64,000 nucleotides of DNA, from positions 310,001 to 374,000 of the forward strand of contig NZ_JAHNZT010000006.1 in the NCBI RefSeq assembly GCF_019039035.1. The letters are read 5' to 3'. A program made the position numbers and the translations under genes. How positions within the stretch are numbered: the stretch's first letter is position 1; each line of letters starts with the position of its first letter. Shown here piece by piece: positions 26,000 to 35,901 of the stretch. Source of the stretch: Citreicoccus inhibens (GTDB lineage Bacteria; Myxococcota; Myxococcia; Myxococcales; Myxococcaceae). The notes beneath the pieces were generated by a model. The model saw only the letters and a program-made list of their open reading frames with translations. It was not told the origin of the DNA and did no database searches.

Positions 26000-26092
26000 T
26001 CAGCAAAGCGCGGCCAGGCCCGCGACGGCGGCCCCATAGCCCAGCACGAAGGTGGACACCACTCTGGAAGAACGCCACGCCGCGCGCGTCAC
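26000..26092 (-). CDS. Possible 30-aa hydrophobic peptide upstream of the kelch gene
   Basis: A GTG-initiated frame ends 18 nt before the kelch-lipoprotein ATG. It encodes a short basic N-terminus (MTRAAWRSSR) followed by a single hydrophobic stretch (VVSTFVLGYGAAVAGLAALC). A GGGTGA-like purine run precedes the GTG. It could be a genuine small membrane peptide or an upstream frame coupled to the kelch gene. There is no homology evidence and the region is otherwise simple leader DNA, so confidence is low. Confidence 0.25.
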   Translation of the reverse strand: MTRAAWRSSRVVSTFVLGYGAAVAGLAALC

Positions 26093-26144
26093 GCGTCACC
26101 CGGGCAGGGTCGTGCATGACGCGCGCACGACACTTCCGCGCGCG

Positions 26145-26936
26145 CTAACTGCTCGCGGAGGTGTAGTGCCCGATGGAGCGCAACCACACGCGGCGCGCCA
26201 CCCAGGCGAACACCATGGAGCCCAGCACCGCGCCCACCAAGGACTGCCACGGCAGCCGGCCCAACATGGCCTCCGCCGGATACGTGGTCATCAGCGCCAG
26301 CGGGATGACGAAGGTGAAGAACAGCGCCAGCCCGCCGCGGAACACCGACGCGGGCCAACGCGCGGCGTCGAAGATGGAGGTGAAGAAGTACGTGAGGTTG
26401 TCCACGCGCACCACGACGAACGCGGCGCTCACCGTGAGGATCCACAGCGAGTAGAGCAAGAGCGTGCTGGTGCACAGCAGCACTCCGGACGCGAGCAACC
26501 CCAGCCCGGACGGCCAGCGCCCCAGCTTCCAGAAGGCATAGATGAACAGCCCCACGCCCGTGAGCACGTTGATGGCGCGCCAGGGCAGGAAGCGTTGGGT
26601 GGACACCAGGAACTGCGCATCCGCGGGCTTGAGCAACACGAAGTCCAGCGTGCCCTTGCGGATGTGCTCCACCACGCCCGTGAGGCTGGGATTGATGGCG
26701 CCCTCCAGCACGCCCTGGAGCAAGGTGAACCAGCCCACCACCAGGAGCGCCTCGCCAAAGGTCCAGCCCGCGATGCTCGGCCGCTCGCCGTACACGACGA
26801 GCAGCGGCGCCAGCGCCGTGAACGTCCACGCCAGCGACGTGGCCCCGTCCGTGAGGAAGTCCGCGCGGTACTGGAGCGCTTGCAGGCCCGAGGCCTTCAG
26901 CTGCACGCCCAGCAGTTTCAGGTATCGCCGCAGCAT
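26145..26936 (-). CDS. ABC-2 type permease (second subunit)
   Basis: The 263-aa integral membrane protein has about six hydrophobic spans. It carries the ABC-2/DUF990 signature near the middle (LTGVVEHIRKGTLDFVLLKP) and a second cluster RVDNLTYFFTSIFDAARWPA. It is the third gene of the leftward ABC operon, starting 6 bp after the stop of the other permease. With that permease and the ATPase it should form an exporter. The substrate is not evident; DUF990-type systems have been proposed for various small molecules. Confidence 0.9.
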   Translation of the reverse strand: MLRRYLKLLGVQLKASGLQALQYRADFLTDGATSLAWTFTALAPLLVVYGERPSIAGWTFGEALLVVGWFTLLQGVLEGAINPSLTGVVEHIRKGTLDFVLLKPADAQFLVSTQRFLPWRAINVLTGVGLFIYAFWKLGRWPSGLGLLASGVLLCTSTLLLYSLWILTVSAAFVVVRVDNLTYFFTSIFDAARWPASVFRGGLALFFTFVIPLALMTTYPAEAMLGRLPWQSLVGAVLGSMVFAWVARRVWLRSIGHYTSASS

Positions 26937-26942
26937 GCCGCC

Positions 26943-27746
26943 CTACCCTCCGAACGCCGCGAAGCGCCGCAGCCCATACCGCCACACGCCCATCGTCCCC
27001 ACCGCCAGCACGGCCACCCAGCCCCACTGGAAGGCGAGCAGCCGCAGGGCCTCCGCCGTCCCGTGCGCGTTCGTCATCAACTCCGTGGGCAGGCCAATCT
27101 GATAGCGGAACGGGAGCCAGTCGATGAGCGTGCGCAGCCCCGGCGGGAACAGCTCCACGGGGTACATGTACCCGGAGCACACGAAGAACAGCACCAGGTA
27201 CACCTCCATCAGCTTCTGGCTGCTGTCCATGAAGAGGCTCAAGGACCCGATGATGGCGTTGGCCAGGAAGGTGATGAGCCACCCGCCCAGGATGGACACG
27301 GCGAACAATCCCCATCCCACGACCGAGCGCGGCACCACCTGCCATCCCACCAGCACCACGCCCAGCACCGTCACCGGCACCGCCACCACGAGGCGCATGG
27401 GGAACGCCGCGATGTTCTCCGCCGCGTAGGCCCACAACGGCGAGATGGGACGCAGCAGGCGCATGGACAGGGTGCCCTGCTTCACCTCCCAGTTGATGAG
27501 CCACGCGGCCCACGAGCTGATGAGCTGGCGCACCGCGAACGTGGCGAGGAAGTAGCCCACGAAGTCCGCCTGCCCGAAGCGCCCCACCGGCGCCGTGCGA
27601 GCCACCGCCGTCCACAGCGCCATCATGATGAGCGGCATCGTCGTGGACAGCACCCAGACGAGCAGCTCCGCCCGGTACGCCACCGACTCGGAGAACCCCA
27701 CCTTCAAGAGCGTGGGGAAGGCGCGCACGGTGTTGCGCAGACTCAT
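26943..27746 (-). CDS. ABC-2 type permease (first subunit)
   Basis: The 267-aa protein has about six membrane spans and the related DUF990 pattern (WLINWEVKQGTLSMRLLRPI, then DSSQKLMEVYLVLFFVCSGY). Its ATG overlaps the stop of the ATPase gene as ATGA, indicating translational coupling. The two permeases are homologous, as expected of a heterodimeric pore. Confidence 0.9.
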   Translation of the reverse strand: MSLRNTVRAFPTLLKVGFSESVAYRAELLVWVLSTTMPLIMMALWTAVARTAPVGRFGQADFVGYFLATFAVRQLISSWAAWLINWEVKQGTLSMRLLRPISPLWAYAAENIAAFPMRLVVAVPVTVLGVVLVGWQVVPRSVVGWGLFAVSILGGWLITFLANAIIGSLSLFMDSSQKLMEVYLVLFFVCSGYMYPVELFPPGLRTLIDWLPFRYQIGLPTELMTNAHGTAEALRLLAFQWGWVAVLAVGTMGVWRYGLRRFAAFGG

Positions 27747-28744
27747 GGCGTGCCCTCGGCGGCGGCGCGGCGGGCCTTGCCTTCGGCGAACAGCTCGCCC
27801 ATGACCTCCTCCAGCGGCGCGTTCTCCACCGTGAGGTCCGTCACCGTCAGGCTCGCCAGCGCGCGGCTGATGGTGGCGTTGACCGCCTCCTGATGCACCT
27901 GGAGCACCGCCATGCCCGGCTCGTGCGAGACCACCTTGCCCAGGGGGGCCAGGCGCGCGTCATCCACCGGCTCGGCCAGCCGCAGCACCACGCGCTTCTC
28001 CGGGCGCACGCGCTGCACCAGCGCCTCCAGGCTGCCGTCGTAGGACAGCAGCCCCTTGTCGATGACGATGACGCGCGGGCAGAGCGCCGCCACGTCGTCC
28101 ATGTAGTGGCTGGTGAGGATGAGCGTCGCGCCGTAGCGCTCGTTGTAGCTCTTGATGAAGGTGCGCATGGTGGCCTGCATGGCCACGTCCAGCCCGATGG
28201 TGGGCTCGTCCAGGAAGAGCACCCGGGGCCGGTGGATGAGGGCCGCCGCCAGCTCGCACTTCATCCGCTCGCCCAGGGACAGCTGCCGCGTGGGCTTGCC
28301 GATGAGGTCCTCCAGCTCCAACAACCCCACCAGCTCATCCAACGTCTGCTTGTACTGAGCGCGGGGCACGTCGTAGATGGCGCGGTTGAGCTCGAACGTC
28401 TCCGCGGGAGGGAGGTCCCAGAGCAGCTGCTGCTTCTGCCCCATGACGAGCATGATCTTCTTGAGGAACGCATCCTCGCGCAGGCGCGGCACGTGGCCAT
28501 CCACGCGCACCTCGCCTTCGGAGGGGTGGAGCAGGCCCGCGAGGACCTTGAGGGTCGTCGTCTTGCCCGCGCCATTGGGCCCGAGGAAGCCCACGCGCTC
28601 TCCGGGACGGATGTCGAAGGAAATGCCATCCACGGCCTTGACCGTGGAGTAGCTGCGGTGGACGAGCGAACGAAGGGCCGCTTTCAGGCCGGGCGGGCGC
28701 TTGTGGACCTTGTAGTGCTTGCGCAGGCCGCGAACGGAGATCAT
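27743..28744 (-). CDS. ABC transporter ATP-binding protein
   Basis: The 333-aa ATPase has Walker A (GPNGAGKTTT), Q-loop (VMGQKQQLLWD), signature (LSLGERMKCE), Walker B (VLFLDEPTIGLD) and switch His (LILTSHYMDD). The long C-terminal tail after the nucleotide-binding domain (RLAEPVDDARLAPLGKVVSH) is like those of ABC-2 exporters that handle drugs or polysaccharides. It is the first gene of a three-gene export operon. It is divergent from the Rsm22-like gene, with a 63-bp shared promoter region. Confidence 0.92.
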   Translation of the reverse strand: MISVRGLRKHYKVHKRPPGLKAALRSLVHRSYSTVKAVDGISFDIRPGERVGFLGPNGAGKTTTLKVLAGLLHPSEGEVRVDGHVPRLREDAFLKKIMLVMGQKQQLLWDLPPAETFELNRAIYDVPRAQYKQTLDELVGLLELEDLIGKPTRQLSLGERMKCELAAALIHRPRVLFLDEPTIGLDVAMQATMRTFIKSYNERYGATLILTSHYMDDVAALCPRVIVIDKGLLSYDGSLEALVQRVRPEKRVVLRLAEPVDDARLAPLGKVVSHEPGMAVLQVHQEAVNATISRALASLTVTDLTVENAPLEEVMGELFAEGKARRAAAEGTP

Positions 28745-28807
28745 GTGCGGCGGTGTTTAACGCGGTCGGCCCTCGGGAGCGACCCTCTCTTTCAGAAGGC
28801 ACGGTAG

Positions 28808-30001
28808 ATGAGCAACGCGTACAGCAAGGACCTGGAGCGATGGATGCCCCGGCTCATCGCCGTGTGGCGGGCCTCGCGCGGCCGGACCGAGGGCCCCGAG
28901 GGGCGCCTCACGCCGCAGGAAGTCAAGGAGGTCGCCGCGGGCGTGAAGCAGCTGTCGCTGGGGCTGACGCGGGAGCGCCAGCTCGCGGGCGCGCGCTACA
29001 TGGATGACCCGCGCCTCCTGGGCGCCTACCTGCTCTTCTACTGGCCGGTGTCCTACGCGCAGGCCCGGCAGGTGTTGGGCGAGCTGCCTTCGCGGCCCCG
29101 CCACGTGCTGGACCTGGGCAGCGGCCCCGGCCCGGTGGCCTTCGCGGCGATGGACGCGGGCGGCGGAGAGGTCACCGCGGCGGACCGCAGCAAGGCGGCC
29201 CTGACGCTGGCGCGCGCGCTGGCCACCGAGGCCGGCGAGGCCCTCGCCACGCGCGAGTGGGACCCGATGAAGAAGGGCACTGAGCTGCCCGAGGGGCAGT
29301 ACGACCTCATCACCCTGGGCCACGTGGTGAACGAGCTGTACGGCGCCACCGACGAGGCCCTCAAGCCGCGCGCGGCGCTCCTGGAGTCGGTGCTCGGCAA
29401 GGTGAAGCGCGGCGGCAGCGTGCTGGTGTTGGAGCCCGCGCTGCGCGAGACGAGCCGCAACCTGCTCAAGGTGCGCGACCTGCTGGTGGAGCGCGGCTAC
29501 GCGGTGCGCGCGCCGTGCATGTACCGGGGCGCCTGTCCCGCGTTGGTGAAGGAGACCGACTGGTGCCACGCCGAGCGCGCGTGGCCCATGCCTCGCGTCG
29601 TGGAGGAGCTGGCCAAGGCGGCCGGGCTCCACAAGGAGGCGCTGAAGATGAGCTATCTGGTGCTGGCGCCCAAGGGCGAGAGCTGGCCGGAGCCGCCCCC
29701 GGGGCGCCTCTTCCGCATCGTCTCCGAGTCGCTCGAGGGCAAGGGGCGCCAGCGCTACATCGGCTGCGGTCCGGAGGGGCGCGTGGGGCTGGCGATGCAG
29801 GACAAGCACCGCACGGAGCAGAACGAGCGCTTCTTCCACCTCCAGCGCGGCGACGTCATCGCCGTCACGCAGACGGAGGCGAAGGGCGACGGCATCGCGA
29901 TGGGCGAGGGCTCGGAGGTCCGCATGGTGGCCCAGGCGGGGCGCGGCGTGCCGCCTCCGCCCCGAGAGCCCGACGCGTCCGCGACGCCGCCCAAGGCCTG
30001 A
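28808..30001 (+). CDS. Rsm22-like methyltransferase with a Cys cluster
   Basis: The 397-aa protein combines a SAM-dependent methyltransferase domain with a small metal-binding cluster. HVLDLGSGPGPVAFAAMDAG is the SAM motif I (about residues 98-117), followed by YDLITLGHVVNELYG. The cluster PCMYRGACPAL...DWCH has Cys237, Cys243, Cys253 and His254. This arrangement is typical of the Rsm22 (mtS15-associated) family, which is linked to ribosome assembly and iron-sulfur or zinc binding. The C-terminal 90 residues form a further beta-rich segment. No partner genes are adjacent. Family assignment is good; the exact reaction is unproven. Confidence 0.88.
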   Translation: MSNAYSKDLERWMPRLIAVWRASRGRTEGPEGRLTPQEVKEVAAGVKQLSLGLTRERQLAGARYMDDPRLLGAYLLFYWPVSYAQARQVLGELPSRPRHVLDLGSGPGPVAFAAMDAGGGEVTAADRSKAALTLARALATEAGEALATREWDPMKKGTELPEGQYDLITLGHVVNELYGATDEALKPRAALLESVLGKVKRGGSVLVLEPALRETSRNLLKVRDLLVERGYAVRAPCMYRGACPALVKETDWCHAERAWPMPRVVEELAKAAGLHKEALKMSYLVLAPKGESWPEPPPGRLFRIVSESLEGKGRQRYIGCGPEGRVGLAMQDKHRTEQNERFFHLQRGDVIAVTQTEAKGDGIAMGEGSEVRMVAQAGRGVPPPPREPDASATPPKA

Positions 30002-30008
30002 CGCGAGG

Positions 30009-30032
30009 CGCGGCTACTTCCGCGGCTACTTC
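30009..30032. repeat. Tandem 12-bp direct repeat
   Basis: CGCGGCTACTTC occurs twice in direct tandem (30009-30020 and 30021-30032). The repeat spans the end of the 63-aa gene: its stop codon (TAG on the minus strand, 30026-30028) lies in the second copy, and the first copy repeats the same TAG just beyond. This looks like a small slipped duplication. Confidence 0.8.
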
Positions 30033-30217
30033 ACGGCAGCGAGGCCCGCGCCGGTGAGCACGCCGCGCATGAAGCGGAACGCCATCACCTGATCGCGCAG
30101 GCCCGTCACCGCGCCCTGCGCGAGCACGGTGGCCTGGAGGCGCGCCATCTGGAGCCGCCGCGGTGCACGGGGCGGCGCTGGCGGCTTGGGGGAATTGATG
30201 AGCGAGGCGATGTTCAT
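30026..30217 (-). CDS. Small protein of unknown function (63 aa)
   Basis: The ATG at 30217 follows AGGAGCGTTCCC, a good ribosome site. The 63-aa product (MNIASLINSPKPPAPPRAPR then RLQMARLQATVLAQGAVTGL) has a Pro-rich N-terminus and an Arg/Ala-rich, moderately hydrophobic C-terminus ending VLTGAGLAAVK. I do not recognise it. It converges on the Rsm22-like gene and diverges from the peptidase gene at 30478. Confidence 0.55.
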   Translation of the reverse strand: MNIASLINSPKPPAPPRAPRRLQMARLQATVLAQGAVTGLRDQVMAFRFMRGVLTGAGLAAVK

Positions 30218-30387
30218 GGGAACGCTCCTGGGTTGGGAGTGCGCAAGCAGTGTCCCTGGCTCGCGCAAAGGCCTCGTTGCACTCGGGTCAATTCACCGTC
30301 ACATCGGCGGAGCCCCTGGAGGCGGACAGGGGGACAGCGTGGAGTGGTGGACAGGTCGCTCGGCCGGCGGGGCACTGGCCGTGTTGA

Positions 30388-31446
<1,059 letters not shown>

Positions 31447-31464
31447 GCGGAGTCCCTCGTCCTC

Positions 31465-32658
31465 ATGCGCAAGCCCCAATCTCGGCGCCACGGCTCGTTC
31501 CTCACGTGGGCATTGCTCGTCAGCTTGGGAGTCCACGGGCTCGCGGCGCTCTGGCTGTCGCGAGCCAAGGCTCCCGCGCCCGTGCTTCCGCAGCGGACGC
31601 CCCTCCAGGTGAGCATCATCGAGCGCAAGCGGCCGGCGCCCGTCACGCCAGCCACGCCTCCCCCCGCGCCGCCGAGAGCGCCCGCCATCGTGCGGCGGCC
31701 CGTCACGCCCAAGGCACCCGAGCCGGTGGCGACCGCGCCCGCTCCTGCGCCGGCGAAGGCGGAGCAACCCACCGAGGGGACGGACACCCCGCGAGCCGGG
31801 TCGGATCGGCCCGTGCTCGCGACAGACATGCCCACGGCGGCGCCGGGCTCGGACGTGCCGCGCGCGAGGACCGACGGACAGCGTGGGCCAGTTTCGCTGA
31901 TCCCCTCCGCGTCGGCGCTGGCCCAGACCGCGGGGAACGACCTGCCGCCGGAAGAGGAGACGGAAGACGCCCCGGGAATCCAGGCGCCCCGGCGCGTGTC
32001 GCCCGAGCAACTGGTGCGCGAGACGGCGCAGGACGCGCTCGCGCTCAGTCGAGCGACGCGAGGCGCGGTGCACCCGTACTTCCAGAAGTTGGGGCAGGCG
32101 CTGTTCGACGCATGGAAGCCCGAACCGGTGGTGGCCAAGCTGGGCAGTGAGACGCTGCGCAGCCGAGGCTACGGCACGAAGGACTTCCTGAACTCGTGGC
32201 AGCAGCGCGCGGAGGCGTATGGGAAGTCGGGCTCGCCGCTGGCGGGCGTGACGCCGGGCTTCATGCCGCGCACGTTGGGCGGCGAGGACCTGACGTCGAA
32301 CTTCTCCACGCAGGTGGCGCTGGAGTCGCAGGCGGGCGCGGACGTGCGGAGCAAGCGGCGGATGCTCATGCGGCTGACGCAGGACCGTTCTGGACACTTG
32401 CTGGAGCTGCGGATGCTCAAGCCCTCCGCGCTGCCAGAGATTGACCGAGGCGCGCTCGCGAACATCCGCGCGGCGGGAGGAACGCTGCCCGAGCCGCCGC
32501 AGGAAGCGCTCGGCTCGCGCACGCAGCTCGTCAGCCTGTGGGAGCTGGAGTTGGTGCGAGGCTGGGACACGCACCACCGCGACGTCTCCTTCGACTTCGC
32601 CGGAGCCATCGCGGAGTCCGACTACTTCAAGCACCTCAAGCTCACGGGCGCGCAGTAG
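31465..32658 (+). CDS. TonB-like protein with Pro-rich linker
   Basis: The 397-aa protein has a short cytoplasmic N-terminus and one membrane helix (about residues 12-32, FLTWALLVSLGVHGLAALWL). A long Pro/Ala-rich spacer (about 55-105), an acidic Ser/Thr region, and a C-terminal domain with TonB_C-like features (LMRLTQDRSGHLLELRMLKP, then NIRAAGGTLPEPP) follow. It should span from the inner membrane through the periplasm, like TonB, and energise an outer-membrane partner. No ExbB/ExbD or receptor gene is adjacent. The call rests on layout and the C-terminal pattern. Confidence 0.8.
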   Translation: MRKPQSRRHGSFLTWALLVSLGVHGLAALWLSRAKAPAPVLPQRTPLQVSIIERKRPAPVTPATPPPAPPRAPAIVRRPVTPKAPEPVATAPAPAPAKAEQPTEGTDTPRAGSDRPVLATDMPTAAPGSDVPRARTDGQRGPVSLIPSASALAQTAGNDLPPEEETEDAPGIQAPRRVSPEQLVRETAQDALALSRATRGAVHPYFQKLGQALFDAWKPEPVVAKLGSETLRSRGYGTKDFLNSWQQRAEAYGKSGSPLAGVTPGFMPRTLGGEDLTSNFSTQVALESQAGADVRSKRRMLMRLTQDRSGHLLELRMLKPSALPEIDRGALANIRAAGGTLPEPPQEALGSRTQLVSLWELELVRGWDTHHRDVSFDFAGAIAESDYFKHLKLTGAQ

Positions 32659-32675
32659 CACCGCGCCGTTGAAGA

Positions 32676-32707
32676 TGCCCGCCCACGCAAGGAATCGCGG
32701 GCGGGCA
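32676..32707. terminator. Bidirectional hairpin between convergent genes
   Basis: TGCCCGCCC at 32676-32684 is the exact inverse of GGGCGGGCA at 32699-32707, with a 14-nt loop. It lies between the TonB-like gene (stop at 32658) and the leftward TPR lipoprotein gene (stop at 32726), 18 bp from each, and can serve both. Confidence 0.75.
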
Positions 32708-32725
32708 GACACTGAGCCGTGAGGG

Positions 32726-33619
32726 TTACTCGCGCTGAACCGTCGTTCCTGAGATGGGCTTCACCTCGTCGCGAAGCACCGCGACCGCCAACTTGCGCGC
32801 GACTTCAGACGAAGGCTCCCCGTCAAAGAACGCGTACGTCAAGTGCCGGGAGTTCCCCTCGTAAAAGTCGAAGTGGAAAATCCGCTCGGCACTCGCCGAA
32901 GGATTGGCGGCCTTCGCGGGCTGGGTGAACTCATACGAGCCGAGGCTCATCCTTGAGTCCGGTGCAGCGCCGTCAGCCCCGAATTTCGTCACGTAGAAGG
33001 TGTAACGAACGGCCCTGGCGTCCTCGAACTTGAAGTTCTCCGCGACCATCACCTTCGCCTCGCCGACCTGGAATTGCTCGCGAACGAAGAAGGCGCTCTC
33101 CACCTTCCCGTCGGCATGACGCTTCATCAGCCGAGCCCTCGCCGCATCGCGCGCCACAGGCTGGTCCAGCGCTGCGTGCTCTTGCACCAGCTTCGCGAGG
33201 GCCCGCCAATCATCGGGCATGAGTTGGGACGCCGCCTGGAAGTGCCTCAGCGCGTTCGGATGGTCTCCCTTGTTCTGATACGCCTGCCCGATGTTGTCCT
33301 GCATCGTTTCTTTCTTCGGATGCTCGGCCTCCTTCCCCATGGACAGCAGCGACAGGCCCACTTCACCGGAGAGTTCGGCTCGAGCGCCAGCAGCGAACCC
33401 AACCCAGCAGTTCCTCTCGAAGCGCGGCGAGGTCGCGCTGCATCGCTGCGGCATGGTACCCAATCGAGCAACATCCAGGCGCTCCTCCAAAACCTGGGCG
33501 GCAGGAATCGGAGCCGAAGCCTGGGGCGTTGAAACGACGGGCGCAGAAATCACATGCGCGGTCGTCCTGCATGCCGTCATCAAGAGCAACGAGGCGAGAG
33601 TCACGAGGATTCGAAACAT
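32726..33619 (-). CDS. TPR-type lipoprotein
   Basis: The 297-aa protein has a lipoprotein signal (MFRILVTLASLLLMTAC, lipobox MTAC). A Pro/Ala linker follows, then one clear tetratricopeptide motif (TMQDNIGQAYQNKGDHPNAL) and helical repeats to about residue 170. The C-terminal half is beta-rich (EDARAVRYTFYVTKFGADGA, then RIFHFDFYEGNSRHLTYAFF). It probably sits at the periplasmic face of a membrane and binds a partner through the helical part. The specific role is unknown. It is leftward with the subtilase gene 156 bp upstream. Confidence 0.75.
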   Translation of the reverse strand: MFRILVTLASLLLMTACRTTAHVISAPVVSTPQASAPIPAAQVLEERLDVARLGTMPQRCSATSPRFERNCWVGFAAGARAELSGEVGLSLLSMGKEAEHPKKETMQDNIGQAYQNKGDHPNALRHFQAASQLMPDDWRALAKLVQEHAALDQPVARDAARARLMKRHADGKVESAFFVREQFQVGEAKVMVAENFKFEDARAVRYTFYVTKFGADGAAPDSRMSLGSYEFTQPAKAANPSASAERIFHFDFYEGNSRHLTYAFFDGEPSSEVARKLAVAVLRDEVKPISGTTVQRE

Positions 33620-33735
33620 GTCCGCAGGTTCACAGGCGGGGTGCCAAGCAAATCCTCATGGTTCCATCCTCTCTCCTTCACGCGCGGTCCCATCACCTTG
33701 AGTCCACAAAAGCCAGACACCTGTGCACGGGAGCA

Positions 33736-33764
33736 CCGCCAGGACCCACGGGGAGTCCTGGCGG
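33736..33764 (-). terminator. Hairpin terminator of the subtilase gene
   Basis: CCGCCAGGAC at 33736-33745 is the perfect inverse of GTCCTGGCGG at 33755-33764, giving a 10-bp stem and 9-nt loop. It starts 11 bp downstream of the subtilase stop codon at 33776 on the minus strand. Confidence 0.8.
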
Positions 33765-33775
33765 CATGACACGCG

Positions 33776-35812
33776 TTACATCGGTTCAGGGCAGACCACC
33801 GCCGGGCACTCGCCACCCGGCGGGCAATAGCAGGGGTCCGGAATCACGTTGATGGTCCGAACCGGCGTGTACTCCCCGAACCAGGTGACGAACTCCTGCA
33901 CCATGCGCCACTGGAACGGATAGGTCCCCGGCGTCATGGGCGCGATGGCGTTGATGGTGAAGATCTTCTGCTGCCCCGTCGCGATGGCATCCGACGGCGC
34001 CAGCAACACCCGCGTACTCGGGACCCACGTGGAGTTGTCCTGCGGGGACTGCGCCCCCAGCTTGAAGTTGTCCGCCGCCGTCCACGTCTGCGTGCCCGTG
34101 TTCCGCATCGTCACCGACGCCGTGAACGCCCGCCCCGCGTACACCGTGACGGGCGTCATCATCGCGCCGAACTGAGCATCCCGGACCAACGCCCCGCACG
34201 TGAAGGACGCGTCCCGGTTCGCCATGACTCCGTCCCGGTCCGTCACGGTCATCCGCACTGTGGCTGCGGAATTCGGCGTGCACGTGCCCGTCGCCGTGCT
34301 CCCCGAGGTGGCCGTCACCGTCGCGTTGGCCACCCCCGCGAAGCCATACACATAATTGCCCATGCCGCCCGCCACGGTCCCCGAGCACGAGAACGTGCCC
34401 TGCGAGGAACTGCACGCGAAGCTGGGGATGGCCAGCGGCGGCGCCACGGCGCGCAGCGCGTTGAGCAGGCCCGTGCCACAGTCCGTCGTGCAGCCAGGAA
34501 TCGGGGTGGCCGTCGCCTTCAGCCGCGCCGTCACCTGCGCCGGAGTCCACGCCGGGTTCTGGGACAGCAGCAGCGCCGCCACGCCCGCGACGTGAGGCGC
34601 GGCCATCGACGTGCCACTGAGGTAGCGATAACAGTAGTCGGATGGCAACAACGTGGTGCCATTCTTCACGATGGCCCAGCTCGACACGACGCCGTCCGTC
34701 CCCGAGTACTCCGTTCCATCGTTCAGGCAATTGATGCCATTGCCATAGAAGCCCGGGCCGCCACCCGGCGCGGTAATGTCCACCCGCGCGCCCCGGTTGC
34801 TCCACGACGCGCGCACGTTCGCCCGAGTGCTCGCCGCCACCGCGATGACGCCCGTGCACGAAGCCGGCGTCACCTTGCTGGTGTCGAAGTTGTCATTGCC
34901 CGCGGCGGCCACCAGCACCGTGTTGTGCGCCACCGCGAAGTTCACCGCGGCCTGCATGTCCGGGTACGCGGAACAGGGCGCGTTCTGCGTCCCCGTGCCG
35001 AAGCTCATGTTGATGACCCGCGCGCCATTCTGGGAGGCCCAGATGATGGCCTCGTCCACGTTGCTCATCACCGGGTGGTCATCGATGGAGACCTTCACCG
35101 GCATGAGCGGACAGCCCTGGCAGATGCCGGCCCCACCCACGCTGTTGTTCGTGTTGGCGCCGACAATCCCTGCCACGTGCATGCCGTGATGCCACGTGCC
35201 GTCATCCGTCGGGTCGGAGTCCGCGGGCGTGACGCCAAAGTCCCGTCCAGTCGTCCAGCGCCCCACCAGGTCCGGATGGTTCAGCCGCCCCGTGTCGAGC
35301 AGCGCCACCGTCACGTTGCCCGTCACGTAGTCCCAAGCCTGCGGCAAATCGATGGCCGGGTAGCTCCACTGAAGCGGATACAGCGGATCATTCGGCGTGG
35401 AGGAATAGTCCAGGTACAGGTCCTCGTGGGCGTACTCGACATCCGCGCGCTTGCGCAGCGACTCGATGGCCGACAGCGTGCGGGCCTCTTCCTCCGCGAT
35501 GCTCGTCGCCTCGGGCAAGGAGCCATCCGAGGCCAGCGACCACAGCTCCGCGCCCGTGCTCAACGGCCGCAGCGACTGCGCCACGAAGCCACTCAACGCC
35601 ACGGACGACACGCGCTTGCCCGAGTTCGCATCCGCGATGAACTTCACGATGATGCGCCCCGGGACGAACCTGCGAACCTCCTTCGTCTCCAGGGCCTTCG
35701 ATTGGTGAGCCATCGGCGTCGCGGGCTCCGGGACGGAGCCACCGCACCCCACGACGGACACCAAGGACAACCACGGCAGGATGAATCGAAAGACTGAACC
35801 ACGAGACGCCAT
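33776..35812 (-). CDS. Secreted subtilisin-like (S8) protease with C-terminal NBR1-type Ig domain
   Basis: The ATG at 35812 opens a lipoprotein-like signal (LSLVSVVGC, Cys23). A propeptide (about 45-130, I9-like: RRFVPGRIIVKFIADANSGK) and the peptidase domain (150-450) follow. The triad is intact: Asp173 (ALLDTGR), His209 (HGMHVAGIVG) and Ser402 (SGTSMAAPHVAG), with oxyanion Asn306. An Ig-like stretch rich in disulfides (TFSCSGTV) comes next. The C-terminal domain (about 570-665) matches NBR1-type Ig domains (GRAFTASVTMRNTGTQTWTA). The end is Cys/Pro-rich (CYCPPGGECP). It is predicted to be exported and active against extracellular protein. The alternative Met codons upstream are unsupported. 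Confidence 0.92.
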   Translation of the reverse strand: MASRGSVFRFILPWLSLVSVVGCGGSVPEPATPMAHQSKALETKEVRRFVPGRIIVKFIADANSGKRVSSVALSGFVAQSLRPLSTGAELWSLASDGSLPEATSIAEEEARTLSAIESLRKRADVEYAHEDLYLDYSSTPNDPLYPLQWSYPAIDLPQAWDYVTGNVTVALLDTGRLNHPDLVGRWTTGRDFGVTPADSDPTDDGTWHHGMHVAGIVGANTNNSVGGAGICQGCPLMPVKVSIDDHPVMSNVDEAIIWASQNGARVINMSFGTGTQNAPCSAYPDMQAAVNFAVAHNTVLVAAAGNDNFDTSKVTPASCTGVIAVAASTRANVRASWSNRGARVDITAPGGGPGFYGNGINCLNDGTEYSGTDGVVSSWAIVKNGTTLLPSDYCYRYLSGTSMAAPHVAGVAALLLSQNPAWTPAQVTARLKATATPIPGCTTDCGTGLLNALRAVAPPLAIPSFACSSSQGTFSCSGTVAGGMGNYVYGFAGVANATVTATSGSTATGTCTPNSAATVRMTVTDRDGVMANRDASFTCGALVRDAQFGAMMTPVTVYAGRAFTASVTMRNTGTQTWTAADNFKLGAQSPQDNSTWVPSTRVLLAPSDAIATGQQKIFTINAIAPMTPGTYPFQWRMVQEFVTWFGEYTPVRTINVIPDPCYCPPGGECPAVVCPEPM

Positions 35813-35901
35813 CGTGAACCCCCAATGAGAAACTGCATGGGTATCCACGATTGGACTGCGAATCAATTTCATCCTGTCACGTGAACCGGGGCAAAGACGA
35901 C

